DNA from: Borborobacter arsenicus
Lineage (GTDB): Bacteria > Pseudomonadota > Alphaproteobacteria > Rhizobiales > Rhizobiaceae
DNA: 64,000 nucleotides
Direction of reading: 5' to 3'
NCBI RefSeq assembly: GCF_003934165.1
Contig: NZ_ML133508.1
Location: forward strand, 179,881 to 243,880
Shown: positions 25,304-34,634 of the stretch, in pieces
Layout: every line of letters starts with the position of its first letter
How positions within the stretch are numbered: position 1 is the stretch's first letter
Position numbers and translations under genes: made by a program
Notes under the pieces: generated by a model
The model's database searches: none
Told to the model about the DNA's origin: nothing
Seen by the model: the letters and a program-made list of their open reading frames with translations, nothing else

Positions 25304-26247
25304 TGGACCAGGCCCTCGACATCCTCCTCCAGACCTCATTCTGGGTGGCAGCGGTCCGCATCGCCTCGCCGCTGATCTTCGCCACCATGGGCGAACTGAT
25401 CTGCGAGCGTGCCGGCGTGCTCAATCTCGGCATCGAAGGCATTATGACGGTGGGCGCATTCGCCGGCTGGTTCACCGTCTATTCGGGCGGCGACCTGTGG
25501 GCCGGCGTGCTGGTGGCCGCGATCGCCGGCGCCTGTTTCGGCCTGCTGCATGGCACGCTCACGGTGCCGCTTGGCCTGTCGCAGCATGTGGTGGGCATCG
25601 GCATCACGCTGTTTGCCACCAGCCTGACCTATTTCACCTATCGGCTGGCGCTGCCGGAAGTTACGACGCCGCCCAAGATCGTGCCCTTCCAGCCGTTGCC
25701 GATTCCCGGCCTGTCGTCCATTCCCATTCTCGGCGAGGCGCTGTTTTCGCAGACACCGCTGACCTATCTGGCCTTCGCCACCGTGGCGATTGTCGCCTGG
25801 ATGCTCTATCGCACGCCGATCGGGCTGGCCCTGCGCGCAGCCGGCGAAAACCCGGCGGCGGTCGAGGCTCAGGGCATCAGCGTCACCGGCGTGCGCATCG
25901 GCGCGGTGATGGTCGGCAGCGCGCTGATGGCGGTGGGCGGCGCGTTTCTCACCATGTCGGCCTTCAATTCCTTCTTTTTCGAGATGATCAACGGGCGCGG
26001 TTGGATCTGCATCGCGCTGGTGGTGTTCGGCTCGTGGCGGCCGGGCAAGGCGCTGCTCGGCGCCATATTGTTCGCCGCCTTCGACGCCTATCAGATCCGG
26101 CTGCAGCAACTGTCCGGGGGCGTCGTGCCCTATCAGGTGTTCCTGATGATGCCCTATGCTCTGTCGATCCTGGCACTGATATTGGTGGCGCGCCGCGCGA
26201 CCTATCCGAGAGCGCTGATGATACCCTACCAGAAAGGCGAGAGATGA
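25303..26247 (+). CDS. ABC transporter permease (nucleoside/BMP type), second
   Basis: The 314-residue membrane protein, start MDQALDILLQTSFW, has ICERAGVLNLGIEGIM and LRAAGENPAAVEAQGISV, diagnostic for YufQ-type nucleoside permeases. It overlaps the upstream permease by one base and the downstream deaminase by four (ATGA), so expression is coupled. Coupling of an importer with a cytosine-deaminase-like enzyme suggests that the substrate is a nucleobase or nucleoside used as a nitrogen source or salvaged. Confidence 0.93.
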   Translation: MDQALDILLQTSFWVAAVRIASPLIFATMGELICERAGVLNLGIEGIMTVGAFAGWFTVYSGGDLWAGVLVAAIAGACFGLLHGTLTVPLGLSQHVVGIGITLFATSLTYFTYRLALPEVTTPPKIVPFQPLPIPGLSSIPILGEALFSQTPLTYLAFATVAIVAWMLYRTPIGLALRAAGENPAAVEAQGISVTGVRIGAVMVGSALMAVGGAFLTMSAFNSFFFEMINGRGWICIALVVFGSWRPGKALLGAILFAAFDAYQIRLQQLSGGVVPYQVFLMMPYALSILALILVARRATYPRALMIPYQKGER

Positions 26248-27533
26248 GTTTTGACCTGATCCTGCGTGGCGGCATCCTGCCTGATGGGCAGACCGCCGAT
26301 ATCGGCATCAAGGGCGACAGGATTGCGGCCATCGAGCCGAAGCTGGCGGCCGAGGCGCGCGAGATCGTCGATGCCACCGGCAATCTGGTCTCCCAGCCCT
26401 TCGTCGATCCGCATTTCCACATGGATGCTACGCTTTCCTACGGCCTGCCGCGCATCAATGTGTCGGGCACGCTGCTCGAAGGCATTGTGCTGTGGGGCGA
26501 ATTGAAGCCGCTTTTGACCCATGAGGCGGTGAAGGAGCGCGCGCTTGCCTATTGCGACTGGGCGGTCTCGATGGGGCTGCTTGCCATCCGCAGCCATGTC
26601 GATACCTGCGACGATCGGCTGCTCGCCGTCGAGGCACTGCTGGAAGTGAAGAAGGAGGTGGCGCCCTATCTCGACCTGCAACTCGTCGCCTTCCCGCAGG
26701 ACGGCTTCTACCGCTCGCCAACGGCGCGCGACAACACCATCCGCGCGCTCGACATGGGCGTGGAGATCGTCGGCGGTATCCCGCATTTCGAGCGCACGAT
26801 GGCGGACGGCACCCGTTCGGTGACGGAATTGTGCGAGATCGCGGCCGAGCGCGGCCTGATGGTCGACATGCATTGCGACGAGACCGATGATCCGCTCTCG
26901 CGCCATATCGAGCAGCTCGCTTATGAGACGCAGCGCCTCGGCCTACAGGGCCGGGTGAATGGCTCGCACCTCACCTCCATGCACTCCATGGATAACTACT
27001 ATGTCTCGAAACTGCTGCCGCTGATTGCAGAAGCCGGTGTCTCCGCCTGTCCCAATCCGCTCATTAATATCGTGATCCAGGGTCGCCACGATACTTATCC
27101 CAAGCGACGCGGCATGACGCGCGTGCCCGAGATGCTGAAGGCCGGCATCAAGGTCGGTTTCGGTCAGGATTGCGTGCTCGACCCGTGGTATCCGCTCGGC
27201 ACCGCCGACATGCTCGACGTCGCCTTCATGGGCCTGCATGTGGCGCAGATGACGAGCCCGGCGGATATGCGCCAGTGCTTCGACATGGTGACGAAGACCA
27301 ATGCCGAGATCATGGGGCTCGAGCATCTCGGGCTGGAGGTCGGCAAGGCGGCAAGCCTCGTCGTGCTGGATGCTGGCAACCCGGTGGAAGCGCTGCGCCT
27401 GCGGGCCGAGCGTTTGTGCGTGATCTCGCGCGGCAAGGTCGTTGCCAGCCGCGACAAGCGCGAAACGAAGCTGTCGCTTGCCGGCCGGCCGGCCACGATC
27501 AACCGCCGGCATCGGGCGCCAGCGCCGCAATAG
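26244..27533 (+). CDS. Cytosine deaminase-like amidohydrolase
   Basis: The start MSFDLILRGGILPDGQTADI is at 26244. Metal-binding motifs of the amidohydrolase superfamily are present: DPHFHMDATL, MHCDETDD, GSHLTSMHS and GFGQDCVLDPW. The arrangement matches cytosine deaminase (CodA) and the related AtzC-type isopropylammelide hydrolases. The 429-residue length fits CodA. It probably deaminates cytosine or a related imported base to feed uracil and ammonium to the cell. Substrate is inferred from family and operon; a triazine or isoguanine-type substrate cannot be excluded. Confidence 0.88.
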   Translation: MSFDLILRGGILPDGQTADIGIKGDRIAAIEPKLAAEAREIVDATGNLVSQPFVDPHFHMDATLSYGLPRINVSGTLLEGIVLWGELKPLLTHEAVKERALAYCDWAVSMGLLAIRSHVDTCDDRLLAVEALLEVKKEVAPYLDLQLVAFPQDGFYRSPTARDNTIRALDMGVEIVGGIPHFERTMADGTRSVTELCEIAAERGLMVDMHCDETDDPLSRHIEQLAYETQRLGLQGRVNGSHLTSMHSMDNYYVSKLLPLIAEAGVSACPNPLINIVIQGRHDTYPKRRGMTRVPEMLKAGIKVGFGQDCVLDPWYPLGTADMLDVAFMGLHVAQMTSPADMRQCFDMVTKTNAEIMGLEHLGLEVGKAASLVVLDAGNPVEALRLRAERLCVISRGKVVASRDKRETKLSLAGRPATINRRHRAPAPQ

Positions 27534-27607
27534 GCTGATGGCCGTCCTCCCCAACAGTTCCACAATTCCTTGTCAGGATGCGCGTGCTCGACAGGGAGGA
27601 TCGATCA

Positions 27608-27868
27608 ATGATGCCCCGGATTTGGCCAGTGGTGGCGCTTGCAGCTCTGGTGGCCGGTTGCACAACCATGACGCCGGAGGAACGCCGCGCAGCCGACGAG
27701 GCGAAATGCCGTTCCTACGGCTTCACCAAGCGCAATGACGCTTTCGCCGAATGCCTGCAGCGGCTGGACCTCGATCGCAGGGCCGATCTCCGCTATCGGG
27801 CGGATTTCAACAGTTGGTATGGGCCATCCATCTACCGGCCGGTGCCTCTATATCTCCTGCGGCCGTGA
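27608..27868 (+). CDS. Small lipoprotein (86 aa)
   Basis: A GGGAGG site (27594-27599) precedes MMPRIWPVVALAALVAGC, a lipoprotein signal with lipobox VAGC. The mature part is about 65 residues with CRSYGF and CLQRLDLDR, a pattern common to small unknown envelope lipoproteins of Rhizobiales. The residue after the Cys is Thr, compatible with outer-membrane sorting. Function unknown. Confidence 0.75.
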   Translation: MMPRIWPVVALAALVAGCTTMTPEERRAADEAKCRSYGFTKRNDAFAECLQRLDLDRRADLRYRADFNSWYGPSIYRPVPLYLLRP

Positions 27869-27970
27869 CCGCCTGTATAGGTAGTTTCCTCTCGCCACGG
27901 CCTCTGCACTGGTTTATTCGCTTGGCATGCGCGGGCGTCTTGCCTGCTTCACCCTGAGCCGAAAGAAGCC

Positions 27971-28891
27971 ATGAACCTTCGTCACGCCTTCTCCTTGCCG
28001 AAGACGAACCTCGTCCTATTGGGCATCCTTCTGATGCTGGTGGGCGATTTTTTCTTCGCGTTGAACGACGCGATGGGCAAATGGCTGGTGGCAAGCTACT
28101 CGGTCGGGCAGGTGCTGCTCATCCGCTCCTGCGGCGCGTTTCTGGTGCTGGGTCCGATGCTGGCCAGGCAGGGCCCTGGAAGGCTGTTTCGGATGGAGCG
28201 AGTGGACCTCCAGATATTGCGCGTCGTCATGGCCACCGCCGATACCGGGCTCTTCTATGCGGCTGTGGTCTACCTGCCGCTCGCCGACGTGATGACCTTC
28301 TATATGGCGGCGCCGATCTACGTCGCAGCGCTGTCGCATTTCTTCCTTGGCGAGAGGGTGCGCTGGCGGCGCTGGCTCGCCATCATCATCGGCTTCTGCG
28401 GCGTGGTCATCGCGCTTCGTCCATCCTCGGCCTCCCTTTCGCTGGCCTCGGTCTTCGCACTGGCGGGGAGCCTTTCCTTTGCGATCATGCTTATCCTCAA
28501 CCGGCGGCTGCGAGGCACGCCCGACGTCACTCTCGTCACCTGGCAAACGCTGGGTGCGCTGGTGGTCGGCCTGGTGCTGAGCATCGGCGCCTGGAACACG
28601 CCGGGGCCGTTTGATCTTTCCGCCCTGCTTCTGCTCGGCGTCGTCTCAGGCGCTGCGCATATGATGATCACGCGCGCGCTGAAACTTGCACCCGCCTCGA
28701 CGCTCGCGCCACTGCAATACACACTGCTGCTTTGGGCGATTGTGTTCGGTGTGATCTTTTTCGGCGATATTCCCGATCAACAGATGCTGCTAGGCTCCGC
28801 CATCATCGTCATTGCCGGCCTGTTCATCTTCCACCGCCAGAACGTGGTGGCAGAGGTGCCGCCCGAGAACGTGCCACGCAACGTGCACTGA
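27971..28891 (+). CDS. EamA-domain (DMT superfamily) transporter
   Basis: Ten predicted helices in two EamA repeats, with AAPIYVAALSHFFLGERVRWRR at the end of the first and LQYTLLLWAIVFGVIFFGDIP at the end of the second. It is not closely similar in sequence to the EamA protein at 19271. Substrate unknown. It stands alone between the lipoprotein and mrp. Confidence 0.9.
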   Translation: MNLRHAFSLPKTNLVLLGILLMLVGDFFFALNDAMGKWLVASYSVGQVLLIRSCGAFLVLGPMLARQGPGRLFRMERVDLQILRVVMATADTGLFYAAVVYLPLADVMTFYMAAPIYVAALSHFFLGERVRWRRWLAIIIGFCGVVIALRPSSASLSLASVFALAGSLSFAIMLILNRRLRGTPDVTLVTWQTLGALVVGLVLSIGAWNTPGPFDLSALLLLGVVSGAAHMMITRALKLAPASTLAPLQYTLLLWAIVFGVIFFGDIPDQQMLLGSAIIVIAGLFIFHRQNVVAEVPPENVPRNVH

Positions 28892-29061
28892 GTTTGACCG
28901 GCACCGCCCCTCGTCGTGACAAAGTCGTAGACGAGCGTTGCCTGCTTGGTGTTCGGCCCGAGTTGGACTATCTAAAAGGTGAGCATGAGTTTCATCATTG
29001 GCCGGAAGCAATCCGCCCTGCGGGGGCGCAACGGCCTGGGGGAGCATGAAAGAAGATCACC

Positions 29062-30228
29062 ATGACAAGCGTTAGCAAAGATGCCGTTCTTGAGCGGCTC
29101 AAGACCGTCGCTGGGCCCGATGCGTCTGGCGACATCGTCAGCCAGGGGCTGGTTTCTGATATCTTCATTGCCGACGGAAAGGTCTTCTTTTCCATCACCG
29201 TGCCGGCTGCTCGCGCCAATGAAATGGAGCCGTTGCGCTCTGCGGCCGAGCAGGCGGTGAAGGCAATTCCGGGTGTGGCCAATGCCATGGTCGCGCTTAC
29301 GGCGGAGAAAAAAGGCGGCGGCATGGAAGCGGCGGTGCCGCCGCGTCCCGTCTCCAGCCCGGCGGCAGCTCCTGCCGGCCGACACATGCACGCACCGTCC
29401 GGTCATCTGCCGGGAAAGCGCGGGGTGCCGGGCATCGAGGCCATTATCGCGGTCGCCTCTGGCAAGGGCGGCGTCGGCAAGTCCACCACCGCCGTCAATA
29501 TTGCACTCGGCCTTGCGGCAAACGGGTTGAGGGTCGGCGTGCTCGATGCCGACATCTACGGCCCCTCCATGCCGCGCCTGCTCAAGATTTCCGGCCGTCC
29601 GCAGACTGTGGACGGCAAGGTGCTGAAGCCGATGGAAAATTACGGCCTCAAGGTCATGTCGATGGGCTTCCTCGTCGATGAGGAAACGCCGATGATCTGG
29701 CGCGGTCCCATGGTGGTCTCGGCATTGACGCAGATGCTGCGCGAGGTCTCGTGGGGTGCACTCGACGTGCTGGTTGTCGACATGCCGCCCGGTACTGGCG
29801 ACGCACAACTGACCATGGCGCAGCAGGTGCCGCTGGCGGGCGCCGTCATCGTCTCCACGCCGCAGGATCTGGCCCTGATCGATGCCCGCAAGGGGCTCAA
29901 CATGTTCAGGAAGGTCGATGTGCCTTTGCTCGGTGTGGTCGAGAATATGAGCTATTTCCTCGCTCCCGATACCGGCAAGCGCTACGACATTTTCGGCCAT
30001 GGCGGTGCGAAAAGGGAAGCCGAACGCCTGGGCGTGACCTTCCTTGGCGAAGTGCCGTTGCAGATGGAGATTCGGGAAACGTCGGACGCCGGCATGCCGG
30101 TGGTCGTGTCCAAGCCGGATGGGCCGGAGGCCAAAATCTATCGCGACATCGCGGCGAAGGTGTGGGAGCGGGTGCAGCAAGAACGCGGGCTTTCTGCTGC
30201 CGCGACACCGAAGATCGTCTTCGAATAG
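29062..30228 (+). CDS. mrp: Iron-sulfur carrier P-loop ATPase Mrp/ApbC
   Basis: An N-terminal MIP18-like domain (about 1-85) is joined by a Pro/Ala linker to an ATPase with deviant Walker A GKGGVGKST, DADIYGPSMP and the switch VDMPPGTGDAQLT. Mrp proteins carry 4Fe-4S clusters to apoproteins. The CxxC expected near the C-terminal end of many family members is not visible: the region reads ENMSYFLAPDTGKRYDIFGHGG, where other homologs have ENMS-F-CP-C. That is notable. Length 388 is usual. Confidence 0.93.
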   Translation: MTSVSKDAVLERLKTVAGPDASGDIVSQGLVSDIFIADGKVFFSITVPAARANEMEPLRSAAEQAVKAIPGVANAMVALTAEKKGGGMEAAVPPRPVSSPAAAPAGRHMHAPSGHLPGKRGVPGIEAIIAVASGKGGVGKSTTAVNIALGLAANGLRVGVLDADIYGPSMPRLLKISGRPQTVDGKVLKPMENYGLKVMSMGFLVDEETPMIWRGPMVVSALTQMLREVSWGALDVLVVDMPPGTGDAQLTMAQQVPLAGAVIVSTPQDLALIDARKGLNMFRKVDVPLLGVVENMSYFLAPDTGKRYDIFGHGGAKREAERLGVTFLGEVPLQMEIRETSDAGMPVVVSKPDGPEAKIYRDIAAKVWERVQQERGLSAAATPKIVFE

Positions 30229-30239
30229 GCCAGAACCTT

Positions 30240-30345
30240 AACCTCCCCTGGATGGGGGAGGCCGCGCCGCAGGCGCGGGTGGGGCCAGTAAGGAACCCAC
30301 CCCGATCCGTTTAGCGGATCACCCCCATCGAAGGGTAAGGCGGAG
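30240..30345. repeat. Intergenic hairpin element
   Basis: CCTCCCCTGGATGGGGGAGG, a GCGCCGCAGGCGC hairpin and GATCCGTTTAGCGGATC follow each other in the 120 nt between mrp and the convergent coxG-like gene. The composition is that of rhizobial repeats found after genes (memory only). It may act as a two-way transcription barrier. Confidence 0.55.
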
Positions 30346-30348
30346 CGC

Positions 30349-30801
30349 CTATTTCGCGCTCACCTTCTCGTTGAAGCTTGAAAAGAACTGTCCGGCCAGC
30401 TTCTTGGATGTGGAGGTGATCAGCCGGCTGCCAAGCTGGGCGATCTTGCCGCCGACATCAGCCTTGGCTTCATATTTGAGCACGGTGGTGTCGGGCCCGT
30501 CCTCGGTCAAGGTGACATCCGCCCCACCCTTGGCGAAGCCGGCGATGCCGCCTTTGCCTTCGCCGGCAATCGTATAGGAATGGGGCGGGTTGAGGTTCTT
30601 CAACGTGACCTCGCCGGCGAAAGTCGCCTTGATGGGGCCGATCTTGAGCACCACGCTCGCAGTCATGTCGGTGGGAGAATTCATCTCCAGGCTCTGGCAC
30701 CCGGGGATGCACTCTTTCAGAACCTCGGGATCGTTCAGCGCTTCCCAGACTTTCTGGATCGGGGCCGCAATCTGCTCTTCACCTTCAATGACAAGGGCCA
30801 T
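30349..30801 (-). CDS. CoxG-like SRPBCC protein (carbon monoxide dehydrogenase subunit G family)
   Basis: The start MALVIEGEEQIAAPIQKVWE lies behind a GGAG site; a frame extension to 31035 is rejected. The 150-residue protein shows the SRPBCC pattern of CoxG (LNDPEVLKECIPGCQSLE, KIGPIKATFAGEVTL, GKIAQLGSRLI). CoxG helps recruit or mature molybdenum hydroxylases at the membrane. No cox structural genes are close, so this is an isolated copy with an unknown partner. It lacks the C-terminal hydrophobic tail of some members. Confidence 0.88.
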   Translation of the reverse strand: MALVIEGEEQIAAPIQKVWEALNDPEVLKECIPGCQSLEMNSPTDMTASVVLKIGPIKATFAGEVTLKNLNPPHSYTIAGEGKGGIAGFAKGGADVTLTEDGPDTTVLKYEAKADVGGKIAQLGSRLITSTSKKLAGQFFSSFNEKVSAK

Positions 30802-30964
30802 GGCTAAATCTCCATCTGCGTGACCCTGGATGCCTAGCCGAGCCTGCGGTCCTTGTCTATCGCACCAAGGTGCCAGTACGGTCAGCGGCATGGTGAAGAC
30901 GTGCCGCCCTTGCGGTGGGTTCGGGCTTGCCATATCCATTAAATGCGGCACTGCGGAGGATATC

Positions 30965-32767
30965 ATGGCTGTTGGCTCCAAGCGCAAGAAATTCCGGTCG
31001 CAGGAATGGTTCGACAATCCCGACAATCCGGGCATGACTGCGCTCTATCTCGAGCGCTATCTCAATTACGGTCTGACGCGTGAAGAACTGCAATCGGGAA
31101 AGCCGCTGATCGGGATCGCCCAGACTGGCTCCGACCTGTCGCCCTGCAACCGGCATCATCTGGAGCTTGCCAAGCGGGTGCGTGCCGGCATTGAAGCGGC
31201 CGGGGGCATTCCCTTCGAATTTCCCTGCCATCCGATCCAGGAAACCGGAAAGCGCCCGACGGCTTCGCTGGACCGCAACCTCGCCTATCTCTCGCTGGTC
31301 GAGGTTCTCTATGGCTACCCGCTTGACGGCGTGGTGTTGACGATCGGCTGCGACAAGACCACGCCGGCCATGTTGATGGCTGCCGCTACCGTCAATATTC
31401 CTGCGATTGCGCTCTCGGTCGGGCCGATGCTCAATGGCTGGCATCGTGGCGAGCGCACCGGTTCTGGCACGATTGTCTGGAAATCGCGCGAGCGGCTTGC
31501 GGCCGACGAGATCGATTATGACCAGTTCATGGAGATCGTGGCGTCTTCCGCACCCTCGGTCGGCTATTGCAACACGATGGGTACGGCCACGACTATGAAC
31601 AGCCTGGCCGAGGCGCTGGGCATGCAACTGCCTTGTTCAGCTGCTATTCCGGCGCCTTATCGCGAGCGCGGCCAGATTTCCTATGAGACCGGCAGGCGCA
31701 TCGTCGCCATGGTGCATGAAGACCTGAAGCCCGCCGATATCATGACGCGCGCCGCCTTCGAAAATGCCATAGTCGTCAATTCGGCGATCGGCGGATCGAC
31801 CAATGCGCCCATCCATCTGAATGCCATCGCGCGCCATCTCGGCATCGAACTCGACAATGACGACTGGCAGGAAATCGGCCACAAGATACCGCTGCTGGTC
31901 AACCTGCAGCCGGCCGGCGAATATCTTGGCGAGGATTATCACCATGCCGGCGGCGTCCCGGCGGTGGTGAAGGAACTGATGACAGCCGGTCTGTTGCCGC
32001 ATCCGGACGCCTTGACCGCCAATGGGCGCTCGATCGGCGAAAATTGCGCATCGGTGGAAAATCTCAACCCGGCAGTGATCCACCCGGTATCTGATCCGCT
32101 GAAGGAAAATGCCGGCTTCATCAACCTGAAGGGCAATCTCTTCGACAGCGCCATCATGAAGACCAGCGTGATCTCGCCGGAGTTTCGCGAGCGCTATCTG
32201 TCGAACCCGGACGACCCGGAGGCTTTCGAGGGCAGGGCGATGGTGTTCGACGGGCCGGAAGATTATCACGCCCGCATCGACGACCCCGCACTCGGCATTG
32301 ATGAGCACACGATATTGTTCATGCGCGGCGCCGGGCCGGTCGGCTATCCCGGTGCAGCCGAGGTGGTGAACATGCAACCGCCGGCATACCTCATCAAGCG
32401 AGGCATCCATTCACTGCCCTGCATCGGCGATGGCCGCCAGTCGGGAACCTCCGGCTCGCCGTCGATCCTCAACGCCTCGCCGGAAGCGGCGGTCGGCGGC
32501 GGGTTGGCACTGCTGCAATCCGGCGACCGTGTGCGTATCGATTTGAAGAAAGGTACGGCCGATATTCTGATCGGCGAGGAAGAGTTGCAGCGCCGGCGCG
32601 AAGCGCTGGAGAATGAAGGCGGTTACGCTTATCCCGCCCACCAGACGCCGTGGCAGGAGATCCAGCGCTCGATGGTCGACCAGCTGGCGCAGGGCATGGT
32701 GCTGAAGCCGGCGGTCAAATACCAGAAGATTGCGCAGACCAAGGGCATCCCGCGCGACAACCATTGA
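30965..32767 (+). CDS. IlvD/Edd-family sugar-acid dehydratase
   Basis: The start [20 protein letters not shown] is at 30965 behind GGAGGA. Cluster cysteines appear at 61 (SPCNRHH), 129 (GCDKTTP) and 202 (YCNTMGT), the 2Fe-2S pattern of pentonate dehydratases. The N-terminal [10 protein letters not shown] is typical of the arabinonate/xylonate/galactonate subgroup rather than true dihydroxyacid dehydratase. It would dehydrate a sugar acid to a 2-keto-3-deoxy product. Neighbouring genes give no sugar context, so the substrate is open. Length is 600 residues. Confidence 0.88.
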   Translation: MAVGSKRKKFRSQEWFDNPDNPGMTALYLERYLNYGLTREELQSGKPLIGIAQTGSDLSPCNRHHLELAKRVRAGIEAAGGIPFEFPCHPIQETGKRPTASLDRNLAYLSLVEVLYGYPLDGVVLTIGCDKTTPAMLMAAATVNIPAIALSVGPMLNGWHRGERTGSGTIVWKSRERLAADEIDYDQFMEIVASSAPSVGYCNTMGTATTMNSLAEALGMQLPCSAAIPAPYRERGQISYETGRRIVAMVHEDLKPADIMTRAAFENAIVVNSAIGGSTNAPIHLNAIARHLGIELDNDDWQEIGHKIPLLVNLQPAGEYLGEDYHHAGGVPAVVKELMTAGLLPHPDALTANGRSIGENCASVENLNPAVIHPVSDPLKENAGFINLKGNLFDSAIMKTSVISPEFRERYLSNPDDPEAFEGRAMVFDGPEDYHARIDDPALGIDEHTILFMRGAGPVGYPGAAEVVNMQPPAYLIKRGIHSLPCIGDGRQSGTSGSPSILNASPEAAVGGGLALLQSGDRVRIDLKKGTADILIGEEELQRRREALENEGGYAYPAHQTPWQEIQRSMVDQLAQGMVLKPAVKYQKIAQTKGIPRDNH

Positions 32768-32773
32768 AGCAAC

Positions 32774-32902
32774 GCGGCTTCCCCTTCCCGTTGAGGGAGG
32801 GTTTATAGAATTCGACCCCCACTCCGGTTTGCTTTGCAAACCACCTCTCCCCCGCTCGACGGGGGGAGAGGTGCCAAGCGAAGCGAGGTGGAGTGGGGAT
32901 AG
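32774..32902. repeat. Intergenic rhizobial repeat with hairpins
   Basis: Contains CCCACTCCGG...AGTGGGG-type pairing across the element, CTCTCCCCCGCTCGACGGGGGGAGAG and GGTTTGCTTTGCAAACC. It separates the dehydratase gene from the convergent dpp operon. It is of the same general kind as the elements at 22337 and 24058 but a different sequence. Confidence 0.6.
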
Positions 32903-32955
32903 GTCGCACTGTATGCGATTGTCCTGGCGTTGAGCGGAGAGGCAAGCGTGCCGTC

Positions 32956-33783
32956 TCAGGCCGCCTTGCGCGCGAGCCTTGCTTTGATACTGGCGACGTC
33001 GGCGCGCGGCGTCGCGGCAAACAGCGTCTTGGTGTAGCTGTGCTGCGGGTTGGAGAACACCTCGTCCCGGCTGCCATATTCGACGGCCTCGCCGAAATAC
33101 ATCACCATCACCTCGTCGGCGATGTAGCGCACCACCGAAAGGTCGTGGCTGATGAAGACATAGGTGAGGTTGAATTCGTCCTGCAGGTCGGCAAGCAGGT
33201 TGAGCACCTGCGCCTGCACCGAAAGGTCGAGGGCCGAGACCGGCTCATCGAGCACCAGCAGGCTGGGATTGAGCATCAGCGCGCGGGCAATCGCGATGCG
33301 CTGGCGCTGCCCGCCGGAGAACATATGCGGATAGCGATTAAAGTGCTTGGCCTCCAGCCCGACCTTGAGCAGCATCTTCATGGCGAGGTCGCGCCGCTCG
33401 CCGGCGGATTTGTCGGTGTTGATCAGAAGCGGTTCGCCCAGCACGTCGCCGATCTTCTGGCGCGGATTGAGCGAACCATAGGGGTTCTGGAAGATGATCT
33501 GGACCTTGCGCCGCAATTCCGGCGTCAGGCCCGCCTTGGAGATGTCGATCTGCTGGCCGTCGATGAAGAGTTCGCCGGAAGTCGCCGGGTCGATCAGGGT
33601 GATGATGCGGGCAAGGGTGGACTTGCCGCAGCCGCTTTCGCCGACGATGGCCAGCGTCTTGCCCTTTTCGACCGAGAAGCTGACGCCCTTGACGGCATGC
33701 ACGGTGCGGGCTTTCGTGAACAGGCCGCCGCGCACATGATAGTCGCGGGTGATGTTTTTGCCTTGAAGAACGATATTGCTCAT
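32956..33783 (-). CDS. dppF: Dipeptide ABC transporter ATP-binding protein DppF
   Basis: Walker A GESGCGKST, signature SGGQRQRIAIARAL and Walker B LLVLDEPVSALD are present, along with the C-terminal oligopeptide-ABC region (PQHSYTKTLFAATP). It is shorter at the C-terminus (275 residues) than E. coli DppF. The gene overlaps dppD by 4 nt and is last in the dppABCDF operon. It energises peptide uptake together with DppD. Confidence 0.93.
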   Translation of the reverse strand: MSNIVLQGKNITRDYHVRGGLFTKARTVHAVKGVSFSVEKGKTLAIVGESGCGKSTLARIITLIDPATSGELFIDGQQIDISKAGLTPELRRKVQIIFQNPYGSLNPRQKIGDVLGEPLLINTDKSAGERRDLAMKMLLKVGLEAKHFNRYPHMFSGGQRQRIAIARALMLNPSLLVLDEPVSALDLSVQAQVLNLLADLQDEFNLTYVFISHDLSVVRYIADEVMVMYFGEAVEYGSRDEVFSNPQHSYTKTLFAATPRADVASIKARLARKAA

Positions 33784-34631
33784 GAGGCCGCTCCCGCGGG
33801 TGCGTCTTCGCCCAGGTAGTCGGCGATCGTCGGCAGCCGGTCGCCGACGGCATTGTCGGGCAGCGCCGAAAGCAGGGCTTTGGTGTAGTTGCTTTTCGGG
33901 GATTCGAACAGCGACAGCACGTCCGCTTCCTCCATCTTGCGCCCCTTATATTGCACGATGACGCGGTCGGCGGTCTCGGCCACGACACCCATATTGTGGG
34001 TGATCATGATGAGGCCCATACCGTGCTCGGCCTGCAGCTTCATGAGCAGGTCGAGGATCTGCTTCTGGATCGTTACGTCGAGCGCGGTGGTCGGCTCGTC
34101 AGCGATCAGGAGCTTGGGGTTGCAGGCAATCGCAATGGCGATCATGACGCGCTGGCACTGGCCGCCCGACATCTGGTGCGGATAGGAGCGCAGCCGCTCC
34201 GCCGGTTCGGGGATGCCGACCTGATGCAGCAATTCGATGGCGCGCTCGCGCCGCTGCTTCTTGTCGAGGCCCATATGGACGCGCAGCACTTCCTCGATCT
34301 GAAAGCCGACGGTGAAGCACGGATTGAGGCTTGCCATCGGCTCCTGGAAGATCATCGCCATGTCCTTGCCGATCATCTTGCGACGATCTGGCAAGGTGAG
34401 CTTCAGCAAGTCCCTGCCGGCAAAGACCATGCGGTCCGCGCTAACCTTCGCCGTCCAGGGCAGGAGGCCCATGACGGCGAGCATGGAGACGGATTTGCCG
34501 GAGCCCGATTCGCCGACGATCGCCAGCACCTCGCGCTGGTCGACTGACAGCGAGACGCCGTCGACGGCGCGGAACGGGCCGCTGGCGGTGGCGAATTCAA
34601 CGACGAGGTTTTCGATTTCGAGCAGGGCCAT
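33780..34631 (-). CDS. dppD: Dipeptide ABC transporter ATP-binding protein DppD
   Basis: Walker [10 protein letters not shown], signature [13 protein letters not shown] and Walker [13 protein letters not shown] are visible. The C-terminal part [12 protein letters not shown] matches the oligopeptide/dipeptide ATPase extension. At 283 residues it is slightly shorter than E. coli DppD and lacks an obvious C-terminal Cys cluster. It overlaps dppF by 4 nt and follows dppC by 3 nt. Confidence 0.93.
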   Translation of the reverse strand: MALLEIENLVVEFATASGPFRAVDGVSLSVDQREVLAIVGESGSGKSVSMLAVMGLLPWTAKVSADRMVFAGRDLLKLTLPDRRKMIGKDMAMIFQEPMASLNPCFTVGFQIEEVLRVHMGLDKKQRRERAIELLHQVGIPEPAERLRSYPHQMSGGQCQRVMIAIAIACNPKLLIADEPTTALDVTIQKQILDLLMKLQAEHGMGLIMITHNMGVVAETADRVIVQYKGRKMEEADVLSLFESPKSNYTKALLSALPDNAVGDRLPTIADYLGEDAPAGAAS

Positions 34632-34634
34632 GGC

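Noticed and set aside
28972-30180. 402-codon minus-strand frame opposite mrp
   Set aside because: Shadow frame with high His/Arg content and no start signal.
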